64,000 bases of DNA. It comes from Campylobacter sp. RM6914 (GTDB taxonomy: Bacteria > Campylobacterota > Campylobacteria > Campylobacterales > Campylobacteraceae). The position numbers and the translations under genes are program-made. Location of the stretch: positions 1 through 64,000 of the forward strand of contig NZ_CP012545.1 of assembly GCF_004803835.1 (NCBI RefSeq), read 5' to 3'. Shown piece after piece: positions 1-10,834 of this stretch. Position 1 is the stretch's first letter; each line of letters begins with the position of its first letter. The notes below the pieces were generated by a model. That model was not told the DNA's origin. It did no database searches and saw only the letters and a list, made by a program, of their open reading frames with translations.

Positions 1-1314
1 TTGCTTGCAGATGAAGTTTTAAAGCTACTTAGCACAGAAATATCTCCCAATGAATACGAGTGCTATATAAAGCAACTAAAATTTAACGAAAAAGCCTCAA
101 ACAGCGAAAATATCGTATTTAACGCACCAAATGAACTCATTGCTAGATTTATTTCAACAAGGTATTCTGATAAGATAGCTCATCTTTTTGAAGTAAAAAC
201 TGGCATAAAACCAAAAATAAACATAACACTGCAAAACAAAGCAAAATCAACAAAACAAAATCAACAAGTTGATGTTAAACAGATAAAAACACAAAGCACA
301 CTACTAAATCCTTCATATAAATTTGAAAATTTCGTTGTGGGCGACTCAAACCAGTTTGCATATCTAAGTTGTAAAGCAGTTTCAGAACGCTTAGGCTCGG
401 TATATAACCCACTTTTTATCTACGGTCCAACAGGACTTGGCAAAACTCACCTACTCCAGTCTGTAGGAAATTTTTGCATAAACAACGGTAAGGTCGTCAT
501 CTGTGTAACAAGTGAGCAGTTTATTACGGATTTTACTTATCATATTAATAACCATTCAATGGAGAGATTTCGCGAGAAGTATAGAAAATGCGATGTTTTA
601 CTCATCGACGATGTTCAATTTCTTGGAAAAACGGATAAAATTCAAGAGGAATTTTTTCACACTTTTAACGAACTCCACAGTAAAAACGGTCAGATAGTTA
701 TGACTTCAGATAAACCTCCAAAAATGCTAAAAGGCTTTGAAGAGAGACTTAAATCACGCTTTGAATGGGGGCTAATAGCCGATATAACACCACCTGAACT
801 TGATACAAAAGTCGCTATCATCCAGAAAAAATGTGAATTTGATAAAATTTATCTAAATAAAGATGTCATAAACTATATCGCTACAAACATGGGTGATAAT
901 ATTCGAGAAATCGAAAGTGCGATTATAAATTTAAACGCCTATGCAACTCTTATGAGACAAGAAATAACACTTGAATTTGCTAAAAATGTAATGCGAGATC
1001 AGATAAAAGAAAAACGCGAAAATATAAGCCTAGAAAACATCATAGAGATCGTTAGTAAAGAGCTAAATATAAAACCAAGCGATATAAAAAGTAAATCAAG
1101 ATCGGCAAATATCGTAGAAGCAAGAAGGATTGCAATTTATCTAGTAAAAAATTTAACACCAAATTCTATGCCACAGATCGCAAGCTACTTTGGTATGAAA
1201 GATCATAGTGCAGTAAGCCATAACATCAAAAAGATAAACGAGCTAATAGAAAATAACGAAATTTTTAATCTTCGAGTGATCGAACTTAAAAATAAAATTC
1301 TAACAAAAGGATAA
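1..1314 (+). CDS. dnaA: chromosomal replication initiator DnaA
   Basis: DnaA binds origin boxes as an ATP-dependent filament and opens the duplex for helicase loading. The 437-residue protein has a DnaB-interaction N-terminus, a short polar linker (about residues 78-100), an AAA+ core with Walker A GPTGLGKT at 142-149 and Walker B LIDD at 201-204, and a C-terminal helix-turn-helix carrying the DnaA signature DHSAVSHNIKK from residue 401. The start is TTG at the first base of the window. Any upstream start or promoter lies outside the window, so the N-terminus cannot be checked. dnaN follows after a box-containing spacer. Confidence 0.97.
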   Translation: MLADEVLKLLSTEISPNEYECYIKQLKFNEKASNSENIVFNAPNELIARFISTRYSDKIAHLFEVKTGIKPKINITLQNKAKSTKQNQQVDVKQIKTQSTLLNPSYKFENFVVGDSNQFAYLSCKAVSERLGSVYNPLFIYGPTGLGKTHLLQSVGNFCINNGKVVICVTSEQFITDFTYHINNHSMERFREKYRKCDVLLIDDVQFLGKTDKIQEEFFHTFNELHSKNGQIVMTSDKPPKMLKGFEERLKSRFEWGLIADITPPELDTKVAIIQKKCEFDKIYLNKDVINYIATNMGDNIREIESAIINLNAYATLMRQEITLEFAKNVMRDQIKEKRENISLENIIEIVSKELNIKPSDIKSKSRSANIVEARRIAIYLVKNLTPNSMPQIASYFGMKDHSAVSHNIKKINELIENNEIFNLRVIELKNKILTKG

Positions 1315-1467
1315 AAACAAAGTGAAATTTGTGAAAAACTGTGAAAAACTTTTTATAAATTTTCACACATTAAAATACCAAATAAAGGCAACCTTGAAAG
1401 GTTTTCACCTTTTAACGCTACCTACTAATGTTACTAAAATAAATTTAAAAATAAAAGGAAGTCTCAT
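1315..1467. other. candidate replication origin (oriC) spacer with DnaA-box-like octamers
   Basis: The AT-rich 153-bp spacer between dnaA and dnaN holds a cluster of TTTTCACA-type octamers. Two lie on the minus strand in tandem (1330-1337 and 1340-1347, a 10-bp direct repeat), one on the plus strand at 1360-1367, and a variant TTTTCACC at 1402-1409 inside a small hairpin. Campylobacter origins are reported next to dnaA and use degenerate boxes, so location and content fit. The dnaN promoter must also be here. Which octamers bind DnaA is inference. Confidence 0.6.
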
Positions 1468-2535
1468 ATGAAAGTCCTCATAAACAAAAACGTTCTTGAA
1501 TCAATCGTAACAAACACAAGTCCGTATTTAGAAAAACGCGACTTAAGCGCTATAACATCACATATCTATATATCAGCAAAAAACGGCGTATTAAACATCC
1601 GTGCAACAGACCATGAAATAGGACTTGCATATAAACTATCAAACGTAAAGATAACTGATGAGGGATTTGCAACCGCAAACGGTAAAAAACTACTTGATAT
1701 AATTAAAAGTCTAAGAGATGATGAAGTTACACTAGAAACTGTTAATAACTATCTTTACATCAAACAAAAAAATTCAAAATACAAACTTCCTATGTATAAA
1801 TTTGAGGATTTTCCAGAATTTCCAAGCATAGAAGGTAAGTCTAAATTTAACATAGATGCTGTAATGCTTGGACGAAGCCTTAAAAAGATACTTCCTAGTA
1901 TAGATAATAATAACCCAAAATTTGAGCTAAACGGAGCACTTTTAGATATTAAACAAAACTACATAAACATAGTAGGAACCGATACAAAACGCTTAAGTGT
2001 ATTTAAATTTGAAACCTCGACAGAAAATGAATTTTCTATAATCATTCCAAAAAAAGCTATAAATGAGATACAAAAACTATTTTTTGACAAGATTGAAATT
2101 TACTATGATGAAAATATCTTAATAGCTCAAAGTGCAAATTTCGAATTTTTTACAAAGCTCATAAACGGAAAATACCCAGACTATGAAAGAGTAATACCAA
2201 AAGAGATAAAAAAACGCCTTAAACTAAACAGAGATAAGATGATAGACGGTATAAGAACCATCTCTATGCTAAGCGATCAGATGAAAATGACTTTTTCAAG
2301 TGATAACATCACATTTGAAAGCATCATCGAGGACAACTCTGAGGCAAAAACAACGATAGAGTATCAAACCGGACTTGATGAAAATTTCTCTATCGGTATA
2401 AGAAATAGATTTTTCATAGATTTTTTAACAAATATAGAAGATGATGAATTTGAACTTGGATTTAACGATAGCAACCTAGCTTTCGTAGTGAGTTCAAACG
2501 AACTAAAAACGGTTATAATGCCGATAAATTTATAA
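1468..2535 (+). CDS. dnaN: DNA polymerase III beta sliding clamp
   Basis: This is the 355-residue processivity clamp, which dimerises into a ring around DNA and tethers polymerase III and other clamp-binding proteins. Length and the three repeated clamp domains fit the family. The C-terminus ends in the usual hydrophobic stretch (VIMPINL), where clamp proteins form their peptide-binding pocket. It starts with ATG after an AAAGGAAG ribosome binding site. It lies between dnaA and gyrB, the common origin-proximal order, with 13 nt to gyrB. Confidence 0.97.
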   Translation: MKVLINKNVLESIVTNTSPYLEKRDLSAITSHIYISAKNGVLNIRATDHEIGLAYKLSNVKITDEGFATANGKKLLDIIKSLRDDEVTLETVNNYLYIKQKNSKYKLPMYKFEDFPEFPSIEGKSKFNIDAVMLGRSLKKILPSIDNNNPKFELNGALLDIKQNYINIVGTDTKRLSVFKFETSTENEFSIIIPKKAINEIQKLFFDKIEIYYDENILIAQSANFEFFTKLINGKYPDYERVIPKEIKKRLKLNRDKMIDGIRTISMLSDQMKMTFSSDNITFESIIEDNSEAKTTIEYQTGLDENFSIGIRNRFFIDFLTNIEDDEFELGFNDSNLAFVVSSNELKTVIMPINL

Positions 2536-2539
2536 TTAA

Positions 2540-4861
<2,322 letters not shown>

Positions 4862-4893
4862 AATTTAGTTTTTCTTGAGTGTATTAAGGTAGT

Positions 4894-4924
4894 CGGTAGA
4901 ATTTAATAAATTTTACCGATTTTA
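4894..4924 (+). terminator. hairpin terminator after gyrB
   Basis: Arms 4894-4904 and 4908-4918 form an 11-bp stem with one G-U pair and a 3-nt loop, followed by a short T-rich run. It lies 33 nt after the gyrB stop and before queF. Confidence 0.6.
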
Positions 4925-4968
4925 AGCTTGAGATTTTAAAGATATAAAATTTTCTAAAAAGGGAAAAA

Positions 4969-5628
4969 ATGAGTGAAGAGATGAGATACGGCGAGCAAAT
5001 TTTAAAGGAATTTGATGTAGAGCGCGATCTTGAAGTATGGGAAAATAAACAAGAACGAGAATATATGATAAAGATAATATTACCGGAGTTTTGCTGTCTT
5101 TGTCCGCGTTCTGGATATCCTGATTTTGCGACGATTTATTTAGAATACATACCAAATAAATTAGTCGTCGAGCTAAAAACTATAAAATTATACATAAATA
5201 GCTTTATGAATAGAAATATCAGCCATGAAGATAGTATAAACGAAATTTATACTGTTTTAGAGAAGAAATTAGAACCAAAATACATGAAAATAACAGGGGA
5301 CTTTAACCCTCGCGGTAATGTTCATACTGTTATCGAAGTAAGTTCACAAAGCTTTTTAAAGTCAGTCGAAAAACCTCGTAAAGAGGAGCAAGCTTATGAA
5401 TTTAAAGATAGAGGTGATAACAAAAGAGCCGGTGCTAGACGTATAAACGAGCGCGAAAGAGATAGATCAAGAGATGATAAAAGGGGTAATTCAAGAAGCT
5501 TTTCTTCTGATAGACCATCAAGAGGTTTTAAAAGTGATGATAAACCAAAACGTGCTCCAAAAGACGGCTTTAGAAAGATAAGCTTTGAGGGTGATAAAAA
5601 GCCTAGGATTGTTAAAAAGGACAAGTAA
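4969..5628 (+). CDS. queF: NADPH-dependent 7-cyano-7-deazaguanine reductase QueF with basic C-terminal tail
   Basis: QueF reduces preQ0 to preQ1 in queuosine biosynthesis. The core (about residues 1-128) has the type I QueF layout. The catalytic cysteine is C45 in CCLCPRSGYPDF, with the proton-relay aspartate at D52, then the conserved FNPRG segment near 112. Residues ~130-219 are an added, low-complexity tail rich in Arg, Asp, Ser and Lys, predicted to be disordered and strongly basic. Typical type I QueF proteins end soon after the core (about 125-165 residues), so the tail adds roughly 90 residues. The frame is continuous to the stop, which abuts the GTG of the next gene. Confidence 0.93.
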   Translation: MSEEMRYGEQILKEFDVERDLEVWENKQEREYMIKIILPEFCCLCPRSGYPDFATIYLEYIPNKLVVELKTIKLYINSFMNRNISHEDSINEIYTVLEKKLEPKYMKITGDFNPRGNVHTVIEVSSQSFLKSVEKPRKEEQAYEFKDRGDNKRAGARRINERERDRSRDDKRGNSRSFSSDRPSRGFKSDDKPKRAPKDGFRKISFEGDKKPRIVKKDK

Positions 5629-6879
5629 GTGATAAGTTCAAAACTCATAGAACATATCTTTAAGTCAGCCTCAATATCCCGGTGGAATGACTATCCGAAG
5701 ATGACGAATTTAGTTGAGCTTGATAAACAAGCACATAAATTTATCATCGCTTATTTCATCGCGAAACTTGAAAAAGATGTAGATATGAACTACCTAATCG
5801 AAGCCGGGATATTTGAATTTTTATCTCGTGTTGTAGTGACGGATATCCGTCCGGATGTGTTTCATCACATACAACGAACTAAAAAAGAGCAGGTAAACGC
5901 TTGGGTTTTGAGTAATCTTGAAAAATTAGTAAATGATATCGAAGGTGGAGAATTTCTAACAAGGCTTAGAAATTTTCTAAATGGCGAAGATAAGGGGCAT
6001 GAAAAAGAGCGACTTATCCTAAAAGCAGCCAGTTATCTCGCTACAAGATGGGAATTTAGTATCGTTTATCAGACAAGTCAGTTTTTAAGTGATATAGATG
6101 AGTTAAAACGCAAGGTTGAAGAGGAGATGGAGGATTATTACGAGCTTATAGGAGTTCGTAAGATCGCAATGAACCAAAAACTAGCGCGTATAGTAGATCT
6201 TAGTGGTAGACTTCGTTTTCAAAAGCGCTGGGCACAAACTCCTCGCATACCAGAAACCGCGGTTTTAGGGCATATGCTTGTAGTTGCGATTTTGAGTTAT
6301 TTTTACTCGTTAAAAGTCGGAGCTTGTAAAAAAAGACTTGAAAATAACTTCTTTTGTGCACTTTTTCACGATCTACCAGAAAGTCTTACTAGAGATATAA
6401 TAAGTCCCGTAAAATACGGCGTAAAAGGCTTAAATGAGATAATTAGCGAATACGAAATAAGACTTATAGACGAACAAATTTTACCTTTTATACCGGATAA
6501 TTTTAAAGACGAATTTAGCTATATACTTGGCATACGTGAAGAAAATGGTAAATTTATTAAAGATGAGTTTGAAAATCGCACATTTGAGAACAAGATCATA
6601 CCGCATGAAGGCACTATGGAAAATGTAAATGAAGATAAATTTAATGCCATAGATGGTAAAGCTTTAAAATACTGCGATAAATTAGCAGCTTATATAGAAG
6701 CTGGTATGTCTATAAGTTATGGAGTAAAATCAAAAGAACTAATAGATGGTTTTAGAAAAATGTATAATAATTTTAGTGAAAGACCTAGGATAGACGGAGT
6801 TGATTTTCTAAAAATTTGTGTGGATTTTAACGGATATTTTGATCTAAACCCCCTCTCAGATAACTGCGGCACACACTAA
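5629..6879 (+). CDS. HD-domain phosphohydrolase
   Basis: This 416-residue protein contains an HD-type metal site. A histidine in AVLGHMLVV is followed by FHDLPESLTRDI, the YfbR/HDc-like arrangement found in nucleotidases and related phosphohydrolases. The substrate cannot be told from the sequence. The start is GTG immediately after the queF TAA, so the two genes are probably co-transcribed and translationally coupled. The length exceeds a minimal YfbR (about 200 residues) because of an extra N-terminal helical region. Confidence 0.8.
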   Translation: MISSKLIEHIFKSASISRWNDYPKMTNLVELDKQAHKFIIAYFIAKLEKDVDMNYLIEAGIFEFLSRVVVTDIRPDVFHHIQRTKKEQVNAWVLSNLEKLVNDIEGGEFLTRLRNFLNGEDKGHEKERLILKAASYLATRWEFSIVYQTSQFLSDIDELKRKVEEEMEDYYELIGVRKIAMNQKLARIVDLSGRLRFQKRWAQTPRIPETAVLGHMLVVAILSYFYSLKVGACKKRLENNFFCALFHDLPESLTRDIISPVKYGVKGLNEIISEYEIRLIDEQILPFIPDNFKDEFSYILGIREENGKFIKDEFENRTFENKIIPHEGTMENVNEDKFNAIDGKALKYCDKLAAYIEAGMSISYGVKSKELIDGFRKMYNNFSERPRIDGVDFLKICVDFNGYFDLNPLSDNCGTH

Positions 6880-6883
6880 AGCC

Positions 6884-6965
6884 AAGTGCTCTGCTGTGTT
6901 CCCACCCTGAAGCGGTGCTTGAAAATAGCATTGCACAGGTCTAAGAAGGAGCGGCTCACATTATA
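6884..6965 (+). ncRNA. ffs: probable signal recognition particle RNA (4.5S, small type)
   Basis: Just after the HD gene the plus strand carries a block resembling the conserved apical part of bacterial SRP RNA. It reads CAGGTC, a 4-nt loop (AAGA), then AAGGAGCGGC, comparable to the E. coli CAGGUCC-GGAA-GGAAGCAGC hairpin. The upstream stretch GCTCTGCTGTGTTCCC resembles the E. coli 5' side. The ends GTGCTCTGCT and AGCGGCTCAC can pair at 8 of 10 positions. The AGCGG for AGCAG change and the short 3' side are atypical. Ends are approximate. Confidence 0.55.
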
Positions 6966-7136
6966 CTAAAAAATACTTAAATTCTAGTAAAATAAATTTT
7001 ATTAAATACTTCCAATGAGCTTAAATTTGTTACTCTTAGTTTTAGTAAAATTTGTTTTATAGTCCATTTAGTAAATTTTAACGACTTTAATTTGAATAAG
7101 ATGTATAATATACGCTTTATTTTCCGGAGGTAAATT

Positions 7137-8651
7137 TTGAATATAAAAGGTGACGTAACCGGTGGTTTGACTGCTGGCATTATTGCGCTCCCTCTGGCTC
7201 TTGCTTTTGGTATAGCAAGCGGTCTTGGGGCTAGTGCAGGTCTTTGGGGTGCATTGGTACTTGGATTTTTCGCGGCTATTTTTGGTGGAACAAAGATGCA
7301 AATTTCAGGTCCTACAGGTCCTATGTCTGTTGTCGCAGCTGCGATAGTTTTTAACTTTAAAGGCGACATGGGTTCTGTCATGGCTGTCTTTGTTTTAACG
7401 GGTATTTTTCAGATAATTTTTGGTGTTTTAAAGCTTGGTAAATTTGTTAAATACATACCATATTCTGTTATTTCGGGATTTATGAGTGGTGTTGGTTTTA
7501 TCATCATTTTACTTCAGATAAATCCGATGTTAGGTTCAAGTAGTGTCGGTAATACACTAAGTGCGATAGAGTCTATTCCGCAAGCGATCGCGGATATAAA
7601 TTTTACAGCATTTTATTTCGCCGTAGCTACACTTTTGATACTATATCTGACACCTAAGAAAATTTCGCGTATACTCCCTACTCCGCTTTTAGCTATCATC
7701 GTACTTACACCGCTTTGTATGATACTTAAAGCCGATGTAGCAACTATCGGCGAGATACCGCTAGGACTGCCTAAATTTATCGTTCCTAACGCAGATATGG
7801 CTCTTATGAGCTCTATCTTACTTTATGCCCTTATGCTTGCTGTTCTTGGCTCTATTGATTCGCTTTTAACATCTCTTGTAGCAGACTCTATAACAAAGAG
7901 CAAGCATAGTCCAAATAAAGAGCTTATCGGTCAAGGTATAGGCAATGCTTTTGTAGGATTTGTAGGAGGAATTCCGGGTGCCGGAGCTACGATGAGAACG
8001 GTTGCAAATATAAAAGCCGGTGGCGAGGGTAGAATTTCAGGAGTTGTCCATGCTCTGTTTTTGCTATTTGTAGCTTTGGTTTTTGCTCCTGTTGTAGCTT
8101 ATGTTCCACTTTGTGTTTTAGCGGGAATTTTGATAAAAGTAGGTATTGATATACTTGATTATCGTTTGTTAAAACGTATAGCATTTATACCGCGTAAAGA
8201 CGCTACTACTATGGCTATCGTATTTTTACTCACTGTTTTTGTGGATTTGATATTTGCGGTTGCTATCGGCGTAGTTTTAGCCTGGTTGTTTTACTCTACA
8301 AACATCCCTAAACGCAATAAAAAATTTAATATCACAGTTTGTGAAGAAGAGGAATTTAAAAGCGTTAAGATAACAGGTCCGATGTATTTTGGTACAAGCT
8401 CTAAAATAATGAGAAATTTAAATAGAAATTTAAATACAAAACACATTAAGATCGACTGTAGGAAAGTTACTTTTATGGATATTTCCTCAGTTTATGCACT
8501 TGAGGATTTTATAGATAGCGTTGATGAAAATGCCACAAAGGTAAGTATTATTATCGATGAGAGGTCATTTTCAGGTAGATCGCTAAATGAATTAAAATAT
8601 ATATTAAGAGATAACATCGATCCGACTTTTGCCGAAAACGACGATGAGTAA
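7137..8651 (+). CDS. SulP family inorganic anion transporter with STAS domain
   Basis: This 504-residue inner-membrane transporter belongs to the SulP/SLC26 family (sulfate, bicarbonate or other anions, with H+ or Na+). About 12-14 hydrophobic segments fill residues 1-400. The SulP hallmark near the N-terminus (GLTAGIIALPLALAFG) and the PGAGATMRTVANIKAGG loop are clear. A cytoplasmic STAS domain covers about 405-490. The start is TTG, chosen because a strong GGAGG lies 6-7 nt upstream and the protein begins with the conserved first helix. The substrate is not evident. It converges with the alcohol dehydrogenase gene. Confidence 0.93.
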   Translation: MNIKGDVTGGLTAGIIALPLALAFGIASGLGASAGLWGALVLGFFAAIFGGTKMQISGPTGPMSVVAAAIVFNFKGDMGSVMAVFVLTGIFQIIFGVLKLGKFVKYIPYSVISGFMSGVGFIIILLQINPMLGSSSVGNTLSAIESIPQAIADINFTAFYFAVATLLILYLTPKKISRILPTPLLAIIVLTPLCMILKADVATIGEIPLGLPKFIVPNADMALMSSILLYALMLAVLGSIDSLLTSLVADSITKSKHSPNKELIGQGIGNAFVGFVGGIPGAGATMRTVANIKAGGEGRISGVVHALFLLFVALVFAPVVAYVPLCVLAGILIKVGIDILDYRLLKRIAFIPRKDATTMAIVFLLTVFVDLIFAVAIGVVLAWLFYSTNIPKRNKKFNITVCEEEEFKSVKITGPMYFGTSSKIMRNLNRNLNTKHIKIDCRKVTFMDISSVYALEDFIDSVDENATKVSIIIDERSFSGRSLNELKYILRDNIDPTFAENDDE

Positions 8652-8656
8652 AATTT

Positions 8657-8690
8657 AAATGTGTTTGCCTTTATGACAAACACATTTTTT
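8657..8690. terminator. bidirectional terminator between sulP and adh
   Basis: A perfect 11-bp stem (8657-8667 with 8677-8687), 9-nt loop and a following T run lie between two convergent genes. The A-rich 5' flank gives a T run on the other strand as well. Confidence 0.8.
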
Positions 8691-8692
8691 GA

Positions 8693-9838
8693 TTATTTTG
8701 CTAGATTAAATATCTCTGTGATAGCTTCTTTTGTATAAAGTTCGCTCATGCCCCAATCTTTAGCATTTTGAACTGCAACTTTAATAGTCTCTTCTAAAAC
8801 TTCACCTTCTATATTAACTTGCTTTAAATTTGTATGAGTATTTATCTTTTCAAACCAAGCCTTAAGTGCTTCTATGCCTTCATCAGCTGTTTTTAGACCG
8901 AAAATTTCACGTGCAAAGCGCTCAAATTGCTCTAAATTTCTATTCTTATACCACTTCATCCATGCAGGCATTAAAACACTAAGTCCGGCACCGTGAGCAC
9001 AGTCTACAACAGCACTCATTGCGTGTTCTATCATGTGATTTGGAAAATTAAAACCACCTACTCCAACGTGTGTTAGTCCATTTAGTGCCATTGTAGCAGC
9101 CCAGGCAAACTCCGCACGCGCATCATAATCATTTGGATTAGCAAGTAAAATTTCAGTCGTTTTTATGATTGATTTGATATTTGCCTCAACTTGCATTTTA
9201 ACAAGATCACAATGAGAAGTTGCGGTAAAATAAGCTTCAATAGAGTGTGCTATAACATCTGAAGCGCTATAAACTAGGTATTCTGGTGTAACAGTAGCTT
9301 GAAGCTTAGGGTTGATGATAGATACCTTAGGATATAGACAAGGCGCATCTATCGCGTATTTTTGTTTAGTGTTTTCGTTTGTTACGACACCGCCTTTGTT
9401 CATCTCACTGCCAGTTGCGGCGAGTGTTATGATATCAAAGATTTTAAGTGCTTTTGTGGGTTGTTTACCAGTGAAAAAATCCCAAACATCGCCGTCATAA
9501 CAGGCACCTGCAGCAACTGCTTTAGCACTATCTAACACAGAGCCACCGCCGACTGCTAGTACGCTGTCTGCGCCAAATTCTTTTGCCACTTTGATAGCTT
9601 CGTTTACTTTACTTAAAACAGGATTTGACTTAATACCGCCTACAGCCGTAAATTCAATACCCTTTTGGCTTAAACTTTTTATAACTACATCATAAAGACC
9701 GTTGTTTTTAACACGTTCTGAACCGTATAATATAAGTGCCTTTTTAGCACCGAAGTCAGCCATGTATTCGCCGATATTTTGCTCTTTATCTTTACCGAAT
9801 TCTATTCTGACTGGGTTGTGAAAACTAAAATTTTGCAT
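8693..9838 (-). CDS. iron-containing alcohol dehydrogenase (YqhD/BdhA type)
   Basis: This 381-residue group III alcohol dehydrogenase is probably an NAD(P)H-dependent aldehyde or butanol-type reductase. The N-terminal nucleotide-binding part has GGGSVLDSAKAVA, and the metal site is formed by the Asp and His of SDVIAHSIEA and the histidines of NHMIEHAMSA and DCAHGAGLSVLMPAW. The protein opens with the YqhD-like MQNFSFHNPVRIEFGK. The ATG follows AAAGGAG. A 43-bp regulatory element and a TATAAT box lie directly upstream. YqhD-like enzymes scavenge short-chain aldehydes, which suits the inferred regulon. The substrate is inference. Confidence 0.93.
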   Translation of the reverse strand: MQNFSFHNPVRIEFGKDKEQNIGEYMADFGAKKALILYGSERVKNNGLYDVVIKSLSQKGIEFTAVGGIKSNPVLSKVNEAIKVAKEFGADSVLAVGGGSVLDSAKAVAAGACYDGDVWDFFTGKQPTKALKIFDIITLAATGSEMNKGGVVTNENTKQKYAIDAPCLYPKVSIINPKLQATVTPEYLVYSASDVIAHSIEAYFTATSHCDLVKMQVEANIKSIIKTTEILLANPNDYDARAEFAWAATMALNGLTHVGVGGFNFPNHMIEHAMSAVVDCAHGAGLSVLMPAWMKWYKNRNLEQFERFAREIFGLKTADEGIEALKAWFEKINTHTNLKQVNIEGEVLEETIKVAVQNAKDWGMSELYTKEAITEIFNLAK

Positions 9839-9864
9839 ATTTTCTCCTTTAATAATTTTAAGTC

Positions 9865-9931
9865 ATTATAGCGTTTTAGTAAAAATAAGTGTTAGCATGA
9901 TCCTCCAAATTCCTTGCCTAATTCTCCAAAA
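9865..9931 (-). promoter_or_regulatory. promoter with 43-bp regulon element, copy A
   Basis: Read on the minus strand, the element spans 9931-9889. Its half-sites are TGGAGAATTAGGCAA and TGGAGGATCATGCTAA, 21 bp apart. The closing TAACAC sits at the -35 position, 18 bp from a perfect TATAAT at 9870-9865. The alcohol dehydrogenase starts 26 nt further on. The same element occurs at 16573, 21043 and 29493. Binding by an activator is inferred from geometry. Confidence 0.7.
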
Positions 9932-9961
9932 TTTACAAGGTAAAAGGATTTATATAAATTT

Positions 9962-10651
9962 TTAAAAATTTCGTAGTTTTATGTTAAGTTTAGAAGTTAC
10001 TTTTGAGATATCAAAGTTATTTTTTGGCTCTTTTAAATTTCCTAAATTATCACCGGTATTTAAAAAATTTTGCAAGAAATAATCCCCTCTATAGCCTTTT
10101 TCATATAAAATTTCAGCCATGTTTGAGATATCATCTTCGTTTAACAAATCAGAATGAACCGTTGTTCTAACTTCAAAATTAAAATTTATACTAATTAGGT
10201 ATTCAAGCGTTCTAGTAAACTCAAAATATAAATTTGAACCCGTAACTTTACGATATTTTTGTGCGTGAGCTTTAAAATCAAGTGCGATGTAGTCGATTAA
10301 ATTTTCATCTATAGCAGTATTTAAAATTCCTAAATTCGTGCCGTTTGTATCTACCTTTAGACTAAAGCCGCGTTTTTTAACTTCGCGTGCTAAATTTAAA
10401 AACGAACGACTTATAGTGCACTCTCCACCACTAAAGACTATGCCGTCAAGTTTATTGATGCGTTTATCTAAAAAAGCGCAAAATTCTTCTTCATCTATCT
10501 TGCCTTTGTCTAATACAATGGGTGCGTTGTAGCAGTAAGCGCAACGTAGGTTACACCCGGCAAACCACGCGATAGCAGCGATTTTGTCGGGGTAGTCAAG
10601 TGTTGTAAACGGTGTGATGCCAAAGAGTGCCGGGTTAGACGATGATATCAT
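9962..10651 (-). CDS. nrdG: anaerobic ribonucleotide reductase activating protein NrdG
   Basis: This radical SAM activase generates the glycyl radical on the class III reductase. The 229-residue protein has the radical SAM motif C33-x3-C37-x2-C40 (GCNLRCAYC), with a downstream GGEC-type segment (FSGGECTIS) that contacts SAM. It is the last gene of the nrdD / glycyl-radical peptide / nrdG operon and starts 5 nt after the small gene stops. It belongs to the variant resembling pyruvate formate-lyase activase-like NrdG proteins. Confidence 0.92.
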   Translation of the reverse strand: MISSSNPALFGITPFTTLDYPDKIAAIAWFAGCNLRCAYCYNAPIVLDKGKIDEEEFCAFLDKRINKLDGIVFSGGECTISRSFLNLAREVKKRGFSLKVDTNGTNLGILNTAIDENLIDYIALDFKAHAQKYRKVTGSNLYFEFTRTLEYLISINFNFEVRTTVHSDLLNEDDISNMAEILYEKGYRGDYFLQNFLNTGDNLGNLKEPKNNFDISKVTSKLNIKLRNF

Positions 10652-10656
10652 TAAAT

Positions 10657-10824
10657 TTATTTGCAGCGACTTAGTCTTTCAAGAAATTTAACTCTCTCTT
10701 TATGCTCACCCTTTTTACCAAGGTTAAAGCTTTCTACAGGGCGATGATAGCCCATTACTCGCGTATATACCACACATCTTGTTCTTTTATCTTCGTTTTT
10801 TGCTAAAATTTCAGCGTTATTCAT
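10657..10824 (-). CDS. stand-alone glycyl-radical peptide of class III ribonucleotide reductase
   Basis: This 55-residue protein starts MNNAEILAKNEDK and continues through CVVYTRVMGYHRP, FNLGKKGEHKERVKF and a final RCK. The block RVxGY-xxP followed by N-x-GK-x-E-x-x-ER is the extreme C-terminus of NrdD proteins, where the glycine of RVxGY carries the stable radical. In usual NrdD this lies on the same chain, just after the zinc ribbon. Here nrdD stops 10 nt earlier in another frame, and this gene has its own ribosome binding site (AAAGGATATAAA-ATG). It lies between nrdD and nrdG. Family assignment is firm from the motif; function in trans is inferred. Confidence 0.85.
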   Translation of the reverse strand: MNNAEILAKNEDKRTRCVVYTRVMGYHRPVESFNLGKKGEHKERVKFLERLSRCK

Positions 10825-10834
10825 TTTATATCCT

